From RGIG9041 sp045593905 (GTDB taxonomy: Bacteria > Bacillota > Clostridia > Oscillospirales > QAKW01): 64,000 bases of DNA. The DNA is taken from positions 61,492 through 125,491 of the forward strand of contig JAZNXL010000024.1 of the NCBI GenBank assembly GCA_045593905.1, written 5' to 3'. A program made the translations under genes and the position numbers. Of this stretch, positions 1-7,097 are shown one piece after another. Each line of letters begins with the position of its first letter. Within the stretch, counting starts at the first letter, position 1. The notes beneath the pieces were generated by a model. It was not told the origin of the DNA. It did not search any database and saw only the letters and a list, made by a program, of their open reading frames with translations.

Positions 1-406
1 TAAACCTAAGTTATATGACAGTGACGTTTGCTATTATAATATATATTTTATAGATGACAACAGAATTGCATATTATAAAAATGCCAAAGAAAATGATGGC
101 GACCTTTATATTAACAAAGAAGAAATTGACTTTGATGTTTGGAGCTTTCAATATTACGAACATTGTGATACACTTGTTTACTATACTGACTATAATACCG
201 AAAAAGAGTACGGTGTATTAAAAATATATAAAGACGGCGAGTCAACAAAAATTTCAGATGACGTGTATGACCATTATATCACAGAAGACGGCACAGTTTT
301 ATTCTTGTATGATTACAGTACGGAGTATTACAGAGGTGAGCTTGATATGTGGAAAGACGGCGAGAAAACAAAAATAGACGATGATGTAATGGCTATTATA
401 GATTAG
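1..406 (+). CDS. C-terminal part of a hypothetical repeat protein (truncated by window edge)
   Basis: An open frame read from base 2 runs to a TAG stop at 404-406 (about 134 residues); its start lies outside the window. The visible part is rich in Asp, Tyr and Lys and holds at least two copies of a short module of the form KDGE.TKI.DDV, about 60 residues apart, plus a related segment upstream. Such modules resemble the beta-propeller-like C-terminal regions of membrane-anchored DUF5050-type proteins common in gut clostridia, but the N-terminal part that would confirm this is missing. I do not know the function. It is followed by a palindrome and then a small regulator on the same strand. Confidence 0.7.
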   Translation, partial: KPKLYDSDVCYYNIYFIDDNRIAYYKNAKENDGDLYINKEEIDFDVWSFQYYEHCDTLVYYTDYNTEKEYGVLKIYKDGESTKISDDVYDHYITEDGTVLFLYDYSTEYYRGELDMWKDGEKTKIDDDVMAIID

Positions 407-429
407 CTTTACAACTGATACGCAAATTT

Positions 430-452
430 GGTATACTTAATTTAAGTATACC
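430..452. promoter_or_regulatory. Perfect 23-bp palindrome, candidate operator
   Basis: Two 11-base arms (430-440 and 442-452) are perfect inverted repeats around a single central base. The core half-site TATACTTA recurs once more in direct orientation at 484-491, just before the ribosome binding site of the small ribbon-helix-helix gene. It has no GC-rich stem and no T-run after it, so it does not look like a terminator. Ribbon-helix-helix repressors often bind short inverted or tandem half-sites in their own promoters, so autoregulation is a reasonable inference. Confidence 0.5.
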
Positions 453-515
453 CACAACATTATAGCACAAAACAATCTTAAAATATACTTAAAATAAGAT
501 TTTTTTGGAGATGTT

Positions 516-692
516 ATGAGAAATAAAGCTAATAAGCATTTGGGAATAGAGGTTGACCCCGAGCTGCATAAAAAGTTGCACTTTATTGCAAAGTACGAGG
601 GTCGTTCTGCAAACGGACAAATTCTTTATCTTATAAGACAGTGTATTCGTGAGTTTGAAGACAAGCACGGAAAAATAGAAGATGAGCAATAA
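516..692 (+). CDS. Small Arc-type ribbon-helix-helix protein, 58 aa
   Basis: ATG at 516 is preceded by GGAG at 507-510 with a 5-base spacer, and the frame ends in TAA at 690-692. The 58-residue product begins with basic residues, has a short segment (LGIEVDPELHKKLHFIAK) that fits the beta strand plus helix A of an Arc/MetJ fold, then YEGRSANGQILYLIR, which fits the turn and helix B. Proteins of this kind usually act as dimeric DNA-binding repressors or antitoxins; no toxin gene adjoins it, so a plain regulator is more likely. It lies behind a perfect palindrome at 430-452 and is closed by the terminator at 694-729. Confidence 0.75.
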   Translation: MRNKANKHLGIEVDPELHKKLHFIAKYEGRSANGQILYLIRQCIREFEDKHGKIEDEQ

Positions 693-693
693 A

Positions 694-729
694 TAAAAAA
701 TCTCGTAGTTTTTACTACGAGATTTTTTT
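694..729. terminator. Bidirectional terminator
   Basis: Inverted arms 701-709 and 714-722 (TCTCGTAGT and its complement) with an A-run before and a T-run after. It separates the ribbon-helix-helix gene on the plus strand from the end of the minus-strand operon, so it can serve both. Confidence 0.85.
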
Positions 730-928
730 AATCTTTTGATTTATAGTAGAGCATACAGTGGCAAAAGCCTTCAAAGTTAGGGTCGGCAATTTGCTCTTTA
801 AACTCTTTGCAAATACATTTGTATTCTTCGGTTTTTGGCAGTCGGCAGGGACAGTATCCGCCTTTTGCCTTAAGACCGTCTTTTATTCTTTTTACAACTT
901 CTTTATCGGGGTTAAGTTTTACTGCCAT
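728..928 (-). CDS. Ferredoxin-thioredoxin reductase catalytic-chain-like protein, 66 aa
   Basis: This 66-residue protein carries three paired cysteines: CPC (about residues 26-28), CIC (38-40) and CHC (56-58). The FTR catalytic beta chain uses CPC, CHC and related pairs to hold a 4Fe-4S cluster next to a redox-active disulfide, and the order and sequence around them (GGYCPCR, GFCHCMLY) fit that family. Small stand-alone members are found in anaerobes without the plant-type variable chain; their partners are mostly unknown. A GAGGTG ribosome binding site precedes the ATG at 928. It is the last gene of the operon starting at 6372 and lies 8 bases after the CPBP protease gene. Confidence 0.8.
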   Translation of the reverse strand: MAVKLNPDKEVVKRIKDGLKAKGGYCPCRLPKTEEYKCICKEFKEQIADPNFEGFCHCMLYYKSKD

Positions 929-936
929 ATGTCACC

Positions 937-1827
937 TCATAAAAATTTTCTTATGCATAAAAATATTGAAAGCGCAAAAAACAGCCAAATGTAAAGTGAG
1001 CCGAGCGGGTCGCCGTAGGCGAGTTTTTTAACGTTTGTTTTAAGCCTGTTTTTTGAGCCGAGGTCGTCAATTATACCCTCGGTAAGCTTAAGAGTAACAA
1101 ACATTATAATAAACAGTATGCAAACAAGCGCCACAACAAAAATAATATCGGTTAAAAGATAGGATATGTAATCGCTGTTTGCCGACACGTAAAGCGCGAG
1201 CGCGTTGTTTATGGTGTGGCAAATAATTGCAGGCCACACGCTTTTAAAAAGGTGGGTAAGCACCGCATAAAATACACCCGCAACAAAAAGCGACGGGATA
1301 GTGAGCGCATTGCTGTGAAACAGCGCAAAAATAACCGACGTCATAATAACCGATATTGAAACGCCGTAACGCGCATATTCTGAAAGCGCAACACCGCGAA
1401 GCAAAAGCTCCTCGCAAATTGCAGGTAAAATTACCGACGTTAAAACAACAACATAGGTCTTATCGCTTGTAAAGTTAACGGTTGATGTGGTTATATTAAA
1501 ATCAACTGCGTTTTTTGCAAGCGCAAACACGCCCATATTAATTAGTGCGCAAATAATCGAGGCTGAAGTTCCAAATAAAATTATAAACGGAAGATACTTT
1601 ATTTTTACGTAGTTAAGGTTGAGTAAATACTTGGCCTTACTGCGCGATTTTTTTATGTAAACAATAATGGGGATAATAAAAATTACAACATAAATTGCAA
1701 TTTTTTCGAGGTTGGTAAGATTTTTTAAAAAAAGCCCCGTGCAAAAATCAAGCGCTGCAAGTAAAAATAAAACTATCAGCAAAAGCAGTGATATTCGGTT
1801 TGAAACATAGCTTTTTTTGGTTGACAT
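937..1827 (-). CDS. CPBP family intramembrane metalloprotease (CAAX/Abi type)
   Basis: A 296-residue membrane protein with roughly eight hydrophobic segments. It shows the three family motifs in order: EE at 139-140 followed by LLLRG, FALFH with His171, and HTINN with His204 and Asn207/208. These Glu and His residues form the intramembrane active site in the CAAX/Rce1-like family. In bacteria members take part in bacteriocin immunity, peptide maturation or are uncharacterised; the substrate here is unknown. Its ATG overlaps the stop of the DJ-1 gene by one base (TAATG), so the two are probably translationally coupled. Confidence 0.88.
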   Translation of the reverse strand: MSTKKSYVSNRISLLLLIVLFLLAALDFCTGLFLKNLTNLEKIAIYVVIFIIPIIVYIKKSRSKAKYLLNLNYVKIKYLPFIILFGTSASIICALINMGVFALAKNAVDFNITTSTVNFTSDKTYVVVLTSVILPAICEELLLRGVALSEYARYGVSISVIMTSVIFALFHSNALTIPSLFVAGVFYAVLTHLFKSVWPAIICHTINNALALYVSANSDYISYLLTDIIFVVALVCILFIIMFVTLKLTEGIIDDLGSKNRLKTNVKKLAYGDPLGSLYIWLFFALSIFLCIRKFL

Positions 1828-2375
1828 TAATAAATAATACTCTCTTTTATCTCAAGCATTTTTTGCTGTCCGAAAAGTGCGTTTATAAGACCTAGCGCAA
1901 AGTCGACAGCAGTGCCTGCGCTTTTTGATGTGATTATATTATCCGATACGCAAACCTTGGTGTCGGGGTTGTTTTTACAGTTGAGTCCTGCCTCCATACC
2001 TTTGTAGCATACGGCATCGTAATCTTTTAAGTATCCGTTTTTGCCAAGAACCTCGGCGGGAGACGCGCAAATTGCCGCAATCAGCTTTTTGCTTTCGAAA
2101 TAGTAATCAATAATCTTAAATAGCTCTTTGCAGTTTGCAAGGTTTTGATAACCCGGGTAGCCGCCCGGCAAAACAATCATATCGCCGTCACAAAACTTAC
2201 TGTCAAAAATGCTCATATCGGCTTTAACGGGTATTTGGTGTGCGCCTGTAACAGACAAATCGTTTGTGATTGAAACAGTTGCAACGTTTGCGCCTGCACG
2301 ACGTAACAAGTCGATTGGAGCAATAGCTTCAACCTCTTCAAAGCCTTCGGCTAAAAACAAATAAACTTTTTTCAT
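1827..2375 (-). CDS. DJ-1/PfpI family protein (YajL/DJ-1 subgroup)
   Basis: 182 residues, full length for the DJ-1 subgroup. The N-terminal segment LAEGFEEVEAIAPIDLLRRAG holds the conserved Glu (E16), and AAICASP holds the nucleophile-elbow cysteine (C103). The GGYPG turn before it is also typical. Family members are reported as chaperones, deglycase or glyoxalase-like enzymes and oxidative-stress proteins; which of these applies cannot be told from sequence. It is co-translated with its neighbours: a 4-base ATGA overlap with the DUF2156 gene upstream and a 1-base overlap with the CPBP gene downstream. Confidence 0.9.
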   Translation of the reverse strand: MKKVYLFLAEGFEEVEAIAPIDLLRRAGANVATVSITNDLSVTGAHQIPVKADMSIFDSKFCDGDMIVLPGGYPGYQNLANCKELFKIIDYYFESKKLIAAICASPAEVLGKNGYLKDYDAVCYKGMEAGLNCKNNPDTKVCVSDNIITSKSAGTAVDFALGLINALFGQQKMLEIKESIIY

Positions 2376-3241
2376 TTTACATACCTTGCCTTAAATTTTT
2401 TACCAAGCTCGGTTGGGTAGTAGCTTTTTTTAGCGCGCGCGAGACCTTCGTCACCTGCATCGTCCTCGCGGTTAATGTAAGGATAGTCTTTGCAATAGGT
2501 TTTGGCAAACTCGCGGTTAATCATCTGATATGCGCCGCGAACATCGGCATCTGCCTTTTCAACGTGAACGCAAAACGCTTTTTTTGAAATCGGCTCGCCA
2601 TAGCTATATGCAACGAGTGTGTTGTTCTTGTAAAGCATAAGGCCTAAAAGCCCCATTTTATCAAAGTTATTAAGCGCAATCTCGGCGGCGCACAGTTCCA
2701 TTTTTAAATATTTGTCGGCATTTTCACATCTGCCCTCGCACCACTTTTTGTTAAACTCTAAAAGTGTGGGTATATCACTTTGCTCAATCGGTTTTGTATG
2801 CCACTTTCCGTCGGCAACAAAAGCGTTTATGTGGTTGCGCTTTGCGGCAAGCTTTTTGCCTGACAGCGTAATCAGTTTTTCGCTGTCATAAATATAGTCA
2901 AAAAACGAGCAGTGTTCTTCAATTTCAAAACCGCCGATTGTATTTAAAATGTTAAAATCGCACTCGCAAACACTTTTTAAACTAATTTGCCCGTAGGTGT
3001 TAATAAGGTACTCAACTACCGCCTGTTTATTGCAGTCGCCCATTGGCATATCGAAAACCTTTTTGTCGGGGTTACCAAGCACCATACCTCCGTCAATAAA
3101 CGCAACCTTGTATCCCGATACGCCCGACCAACAAAAGACTGTGCCAAAGGTGTTTTCGCAGTATATTCGGTTTTCACTAAAAAATATTTTAGTAATTTTG
3201 TCTTTGTCGCAAAGCTCAATTTGCTTAAAGGTCAGTTCCAT
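2372..3241 (-). CDS. DUF2156 / phosphatidylglycerol-lysyltransferase C-domain-like protein
   Basis: A soluble 289-residue protein related to the GNAT-like aminoacyl-transferase domain found at the C-terminus of MprF, here without any membrane flippase part. Regions fitting the family include the KRNHINAF segment near residue 135 and the YPYINREDDAGDEGLARAKKSY segment close to the end. Such stand-alone proteins probably transfer an amino acid or acyl group to an unknown acceptor. It overlaps tmk by 17 bases and the DJ-1 gene by 4, so it belongs to the thymidylate operon by position, although no functional tie is evident. Confidence 0.78.
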   Translation of the reverse strand: MELTFKQIELCDKDKITKIFFSENRIYCENTFGTVFCWSGVSGYKVAFIDGGMVLGNPDKKVFDMPMGDCNKQAVVEYLINTYGQISLKSVCECDFNILNTIGGFEIEEHCSFFDYIYDSEKLITLSGKKLAAKRNHINAFVADGKWHTKPIEQSDIPTLLEFNKKWCEGRCENADKYLKMELCAAEIALNNFDKMGLLGLMLYKNNTLVAYSYGEPISKKAFCVHVEKADADVRGAYQMINREFAKTYCKDYPYINREDDAGDEGLARAKKSYYPTELGKKFKARYVK

Positions 3242-3896
3242 AAATTCCTTTTAAAACGTCTATTATTTTTTCGAGATTCTCTTCACGGGTACACATTTTA
3301 CCGTTCTTTACAAGGCATACCTTGTGCCAACCGAGTTTGTCGGCAGCATAGAGCGCGGCGCTTCGGCAATGCTCAAGATATGCGGTGTCTTGCTCGTGAA
3401 TATCTTTTTTACTATTATCTCCGTTATACCTGCCTTCAATCAGTTTTTGTGAAATTTCGGGCGGAACATCAAGATAAATAACAGCATCGGGCTTTGGAAG
3501 CTCCATTTTGTTAAACTCAAAATCATAAAGCCACTCAAAATAATCGTCACGCGCCGTACCCTCAAGCTTTGATGCCTGATGCACCGCGTTTGATGTGGTG
3601 TAGCGGTCAGCAATTATCCAGGTTCCGTCAAGGTACTCTTTTTGCCAGTTTTTCTTGTAGCTTGCAAAGCGGTCAACCGCATAAAAAGCGGACGCAGCGT
3701 ATGCGCCCACATCACTCGGTTTTTTACCAAACTGTCCTGCAAGGTACATTTTTACAAGTGCGGACGAATCGCTCTCGTAATCGGGAAAGGTGATTTTAAG
3801 AGTTTTTTTACCGCGCTGTTTTAAGTAGTTTTCGAGCAAAGCCGCGTTTGTGGCTTTGCCGCTTCCGTCAAGGCCTTCTATGACAATAAGAGGCAT
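3225..3896 (-). CDS. tmk: Thymidylate kinase (dTMP kinase)
   Basis: Phosphorylates dTMP to dTDP with ATP in the cytosol. The P-loop GLDGSGKA is at residues 8-15, followed by the TFPDYES segment (the F-P-D substrate loop), a DRFA..KKNW motif and IADRYTTSNAVHQA, the DR(Y/W) motif of the family. At 223 residues it has normal length. It sits 2 bases after thyX, the enzyme that makes its substrate, with yfbR just before that, so three consecutive genes act on deoxynucleoside monophosphates. A 17-base overlap with the next gene suggests coupling. Confidence 0.95.
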   Translation of the reverse strand: MPLIVIEGLDGSGKATNAALLENYLKQRGKKTLKITFPDYESDSSALVKMYLAGQFGKKPSDVGAYAASAFYAVDRFASYKKNWQKEYLDGTWIIADRYTTSNAVHQASKLEGTARDDYFEWLYDFEFNKMELPKPDAVIYLDVPPEISQKLIEGRYNGDNSKKDIHEQDTAYLEHCRSAALYAADKLGWHKVCLVKNGKMCTREENLEKIIDVLKGIYGTDL

Positions 3897-3898
3897 AG

Positions 3899-4642
3899 TT
3901 ATTCTCCCTTAAACTGTTTTCTCATTTCTTTGGCTTTGCCACAGGTCATAGCGCCCTCTGAGCAACCGCCGCGAACACAGGCAGGGCCTGCATCGGCAAA
4001 TATGGTGGGCGCAACCTCTTTTACAAGCTCAAGCATTTTGCACGCAAGCTCTCTTATTTCCCATTGCGCTCTCGAGCAACAACGGAGCTTGAAAAAGTTA
4101 AGGAGTGAACGCGCGTTCATTGTAACAATCATTTTTGTAGTACAAGCGTTGGGAAGCACAAATCTCGCGTCTTCGATTGCCTTTTTCTCGGCAGCCTTTT
4201 GGTCGATACCCTCGGCTATGTATTTTGTTTTGAGTGTATCGGCAAGGTTGTTATATGCCTTGGCAATATCGCTCATTGTATCAAGATAAAGCTGTTTTGC
4301 TTTTTCGTCGCCCTCTATCGCAGGCGGAGTTACAAACTCAAAGTTTGTTTCTTTAACGTAGCGTTGGCTCTGTACCGAAAACGAAGCCATACGGTGACGG
4401 GTAATCTGTGCCAAAAGCGCACGTGATACGTTTTCAATGCCAAATGTAAAGCTCATATGCTCCATAGGGCTTTCGTGACCGATTTGCGCAAGCATTTCAA
4501 CAAAGCTCTCGGTCTTTTCGGGTGTGAGTCCGTCCATTACGGTATCAATATCAGCGCGTGCGTAGCAAAGCTTTGCTGCCGCCGAAACAATCTTTTGCGG
4601 CTGGGGAGTATGGGTAAGTAATTTAACTTTAAGTTGGGGCAT
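3899..4642 (-). CDS. thyX: FAD-dependent thymidylate synthase ThyX
   Basis: Methylates dUMP to dTMP using methylenetetrahydrofolate and reduced FAD. The signature RHRMASFSVQSQRYV lies at residues 82-96 and keeps the RHR, Ser and final SxR positions of the ThyX motif. Length (247 aa) is normal. The later NACTTK and LNFFKLRCCSRAQWEIRE segments also match. No thyA gene is in the window. It is flanked by yfbR (20 bases upstream) and tmk (2 bases downstream), a compact dTMP module. Confidence 0.96.
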   Translation of the reverse strand: MPQLKVKLLTHTPQPQKIVSAAAKLCYARADIDTVMDGLTPEKTESFVEMLAQIGHESPMEHMSFTFGIENVSRALLAQITRHRMASFSVQSQRYVKETNFEFVTPPAIEGDEKAKQLYLDTMSDIAKAYNNLADTLKTKYIAEGIDQKAAEKKAIEDARFVLPNACTTKMIVTMNARSLLNFFKLRCCSRAQWEIRELACKMLELVKEVAPTIFADAGPACVRGGCSEGAMTCGKAKEMRKQFKGE

Positions 4643-4662
4643 TTTTACTTTCTCCTTTTAGC

Positions 4663-5232
4663 TTATTTTTGCGACATTTCGTCAAGCGTCATACTATAGC
4701 AGGGTAATACGTTATCAATAAAATACTTAACGCTTTTAAATTCGCTTTTTTCAAGTGCACTTCGTATTGTTTTTTCTGCACTTGAAAAGTCGTTGTTGCC
4801 AACCGCTTTTTCGGTTATGCATTTTATAAGCGCCGAAAGCTTGTCTGCGGCTTTTATAATCGGGTGCTCAACCATATACCCGCGGTAAATATCTTTAAGC
4901 TCATCAGCAAGCCCTGTGATTAATGTTTCTTGTGCCTTTTTTTCAATTGTATGATACTCACTGAGCAGTGCGGGGTTGTTGTGCTTTACGGGTGTTGGCA
5001 AATCGCCTGTTATAATTTCGGCGCAATCGTGAAACAGTGCCGCAACCGTTATTTTTTCGGCGTCAAACTCGCCGCCAAACATCTCGTTTTCGATGTTGGC
5101 AAGAGCGTTTGCAATAATCGCCGTTTCAAAACTGTGCTCTGACAGGTTTTCAAACCGTGAGTTGTGCATAAGCCCCCAACGGTTTATATATTTCATACGC
5201 GATATAAACGCGAAGAACGAATTTTTGTTCAT
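4663..5232 (-). CDS. yfbR: YfbR-like HD-domain 5'-deoxynucleotidase
   Basis: 189-residue HD-domain phosphohydrolase. The motif order fits YfbR: RWGLMHNSRFENLSEHS (first metal His), ALFHDCAEIITGD (HD pair) and the following LPTPVKHNNPALL segment, then a late Asp in KAADKLSALIK. YfbR removes the 5'-phosphate of deoxynucleoside monophosphates, which in E. coli supports the dCTP-to-dTTP route and balances pools. Position directly before thyX and tmk agrees with that role. Its ATG overlaps the previous gene by 4 bases. Confidence 0.92.
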   Translation of the reverse strand: MNKNSFFAFISRMKYINRWGLMHNSRFENLSEHSFETAIIANALANIENEMFGGEFDAEKITVAALFHDCAEIITGDLPTPVKHNNPALLSEYHTIEKKAQETLITGLADELKDIYRGYMVEHPIIKAADKLSALIKCITEKAVGNNDFSSAEKTIRSALEKSEFKSVKYFIDNVLPCYSMTLDEMSQK

Positions 5233-5543
5233 TTGTTTTCAATTCCTTTTGTGTAGTATGCCACGTAACACTCGCCCTCATAAACAATGTTAATACCCGA
5301 CAGGTTCATAAGCTCATAAGCTTTTAGCTCGTTTATTGGCGCGCGCAGTATTACTTCGTTGTTGCAATGTATTACAAGGTCGCCTTCAATAACGTTTATA
5401 ATTCCGTCTTTTGCAAGCACCGTTTCGTTGTTAGAACTTCTATCGCGCTTTGTAATGTATTGAATAGTGCGCCCGTGCCTTGCGCTTACAAGCTGAGCAG
5501 ACTCTGAAAGTTTTGGCTTTTTATTAAACTTTAGAAAGCGCAT
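5229..5543 (-). CDS. Conserved-looking hypothetical protein, 104 aa
   Basis: I do not recognise this 104-residue protein. It has no membrane segment and no cysteine cluster; the first 35 residues are basic (MRFLKFNKKPKLS..., KRDR), and the rest alternates short hydrophobic runs in a way that suggests a small beta-rich domain (INVIEGDLVIHCNNEVI, GINIVYEGECYVAYYTK). It is held tightly in the operon: a 20-base overlap with the end of the glycosylase gene and a 4-base overlap with yfbR, which argues that it is a real gene and that its dosage is tied to theirs. Confidence 0.7.
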   Translation of the reverse strand: MRFLKFNKKPKLSESAQLVSARHGRTIQYITKRDRSSNNETVLAKDGIINVIEGDLVIHCNNEVILRAPINELKAYELMNLSGINIVYEGECYVAYYTKGIENK

Positions 5544-6372
5544 ATTGTTTTTTCTCCTCTGTTATGGCATAATAAAACAAATACTGCTGAGCAATACCGC
5601 CGTAGCCGTAAAAGTTAAGCTCTTTTTCGGTGTCGGTGCCGTAATACTCTTTTAGTATGCGCTTTATCCATACGTCTTTAGGAAAGCTGTCACAAAACCC
5701 AAGCCCAAAAAGCAGTGCGCAGTCGGCAACCTTGTCGCCAACACCGTTTACTGTTTTTAACTGCTCGCGCGCCGAGTTTATGTTAAGGCTCTTAATTTTT
5801 TTAAAATCAATCTGACCGCTTACAACTTTTTTGGCGCAATCAATAATGTACTTATCTCTAAACCCTGCTTTTATAACGGCAAGGTCCTCGGTTGACTTTG
5901 TTGCAAGTACCTCGGGTGTAGGAAACGCAAATCCGCCGGTTATTTGCTCGCCAAAGTTTTCACAAAGGCTGTTTATAATTTTTTTAATTCTCGGTATGTT
6001 GTTTGAAGCCGATATAATAAACGAAACAAGCGTTTCAAACGGATGTTGATTTAAAATGCGTATTCCCTTTGAGTGAGGGATGATGTTACACAGTACAGGG
6101 TCGGTTTGTAAAAGCGCGTCAACCTTGTCATAATCGCGCCCCAAATCAAAATAGTCAAAAAACGTATTGTAAAACTCGTTTTCGGTAACCCCGTAAAGCT
6201 CAACACCGTCGTCTTTTTGTACAAGCGTTAAAAGTTTGTTGTATGCAATGCCTTGGTAAGTGTTGTCGTCAATTTTGTTAAAACGAAAACACTGTCCGCA
6301 CTCAAAAGTTTTTTGTATATTAAACCTATCGGTGTTAATAAAAATGCTATTTTTATTAATTTTAATATTCAT
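5524..6372 (-). CDS. OGG1-type 8-oxoguanine DNA glycosylase / AP lyase
   Basis: 282 residues with an OGG N-terminal domain (FECGQCFRF near residue 25) followed by a helix-hairpin-helix GPD domain. The segment VNGVGDKVADCALLFGLG provides the hairpin and the catalytic Lys, and SFPKDVWIKRI provides the catalytic Asp. It should excise oxidised guanine from DNA. It is the first gene of the nine-gene minus-strand operon. The ATG at 6372 has no Shine-Dalgarno sequence and lies only 7 bases from a consensus -10 element, so the mRNA is predicted to be leaderless. Confidence 0.9.
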   Translation of the reverse strand: MNIKINKNSIFINTDRFNIQKTFECGQCFRFNKIDDNTYQGIAYNKLLTLVQKDDGVELYGVTENEFYNTFFDYFDLGRDYDKVDALLQTDPVLCNIIPHSKGIRILNQHPFETLVSFIISASNNIPRIKKIINSLCENFGEQITGGFAFPTPEVLATKSTEDLAVIKAGFRDKYIIDCAKKVVSGQIDFKKIKSLNINSAREQLKTVNGVGDKVADCALLFGLGFCDSFPKDVWIKRILKEYYGTDTEKELNFYGYGGIAQQYLFYYAITEEKKQYALSKV

Positions 6373-6379
6373 ACACTAT

Positions 6380-6408
6380 ATTATAACATATAAAAAAGGA
6401 AATGTGAA
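6380..6408 (-). promoter_or_regulatory. Sigma-70-type promoter for the glycosylase-thymidylate operon
   Basis: On the minus strand a -35 TTCACA (6403-6408), a 17-base spacer and a -10 TATAAT (6380-6385). The initiation site expected 6-8 bases further falls on or next to the ATG at 6370-6372, giving a leaderless transcript. The -35 box lies within 8 bases of the start codon of the divergent DUF6062 gene. Confidence 0.65.
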
Positions 6409-6410
6409 CT

Positions 6411-7097
6411 ATGTCAGCAGAAAAAATTTACACAATTCGTATAAGTGAGGCTATGGACAAAAAATGCGGGTGTCCACTTTGTGCAATCGAAAGTCAGTTA
6501 AGAGACGACGAAGTTGAAAGAATACTCGGCGCGTCAATGATGGAACCAAACGTTCGTGTTCAGACTAACGCAAAAGGCTTTTGTGCAAATCACCTTGATG
6601 CAATGATGGCAAAATCAAACCGCCTGTCACTTGCGCTTATGCTGTCAACTCATATGCAAGAGCTTAATAAAAAAATATTTGCCGACTGCGTGCCGCTTAT
6701 GTCAAAAACACCCGATGCCAAAAAACAGGTGTCGGCGCTTACCAAAAAAGCGTGCAGCTGCTACCTTTGTGAGCGTGAGAACGCTTTTATGAGCGCAACC
6801 TACGGTGCGTTTGTGTATATGTATAAGTCGATGGACGGCTTTGAAGAAAAACTAAAACAGCAGCCCTATATTTGCCTAAAGCATACAAGACTGCTGTTTG
6901 ATACTGCAATAAAATCACTTTCAAAAGACCAGTTAAAAGGGTTTGCCGCCGCTATAAACGAAATCAATATGCGCTACAGCGCCGAGCTTGTAGAAGACGT
7001 TGATTGGTTTTGCAAAAAATTCGATTACCGTTATAAAGATGCCGACTGGAAAAACTCAAAAGACTCGGTTGAACGCGCTGTTAAGTTTTTAAAGTAG
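6411..7097 (+). CDS. DUF6062 family protein
   Basis: A 228-residue cytosolic protein of the Clostridia-specific DUF6062 family. It has two CxxC pairs, CPLC near residue 21 and CYLC near residue 119, each in a similar context (KKCGCPLCAIE and KKACSCYLCERE), plus GFCANHLD and PYICLKHTRLL. Together these look like a duplicated Cys/His metal-binding module. The biochemical role is not known. An AAAGGA ribosome binding site precedes the ATG at 6411. Its 3' end overlaps the convergent peroxiredoxin-like gene by 17 bases, and no terminator separates them. Confidence 0.85.
   Translation: MSAEKIYTIRISEAMDKKCGCPLCAIESQLRDDEVERILGASMMEPNVRVQTNAKGFCANHLDAMMAKSNRLSLALMLSTHMQELNKKIFADCVPLMSKTPDAKKQVSALTKKACSCYLCERENAFMSATYGAFVYMYKSMDGFEEKLKQQPYICLKHTRLLFDTAIKSLSKDQLKGFAAAINEINMRYSAELVEDVDWFCKKFDYRYKDADWKNSKDSVERAVKFLK

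Noticed and set aside
430..452. Palindrome read as a terminator of the first gene
   Set aside because: The stem is AT-rich with a one-base centre and there is no T-run after it.
516..692. Antitoxin of a type II toxin-antitoxin pair
   Set aside because: No toxin-like gene lies next to it; a terminator follows at once and the upstream gene is not toxin-like.
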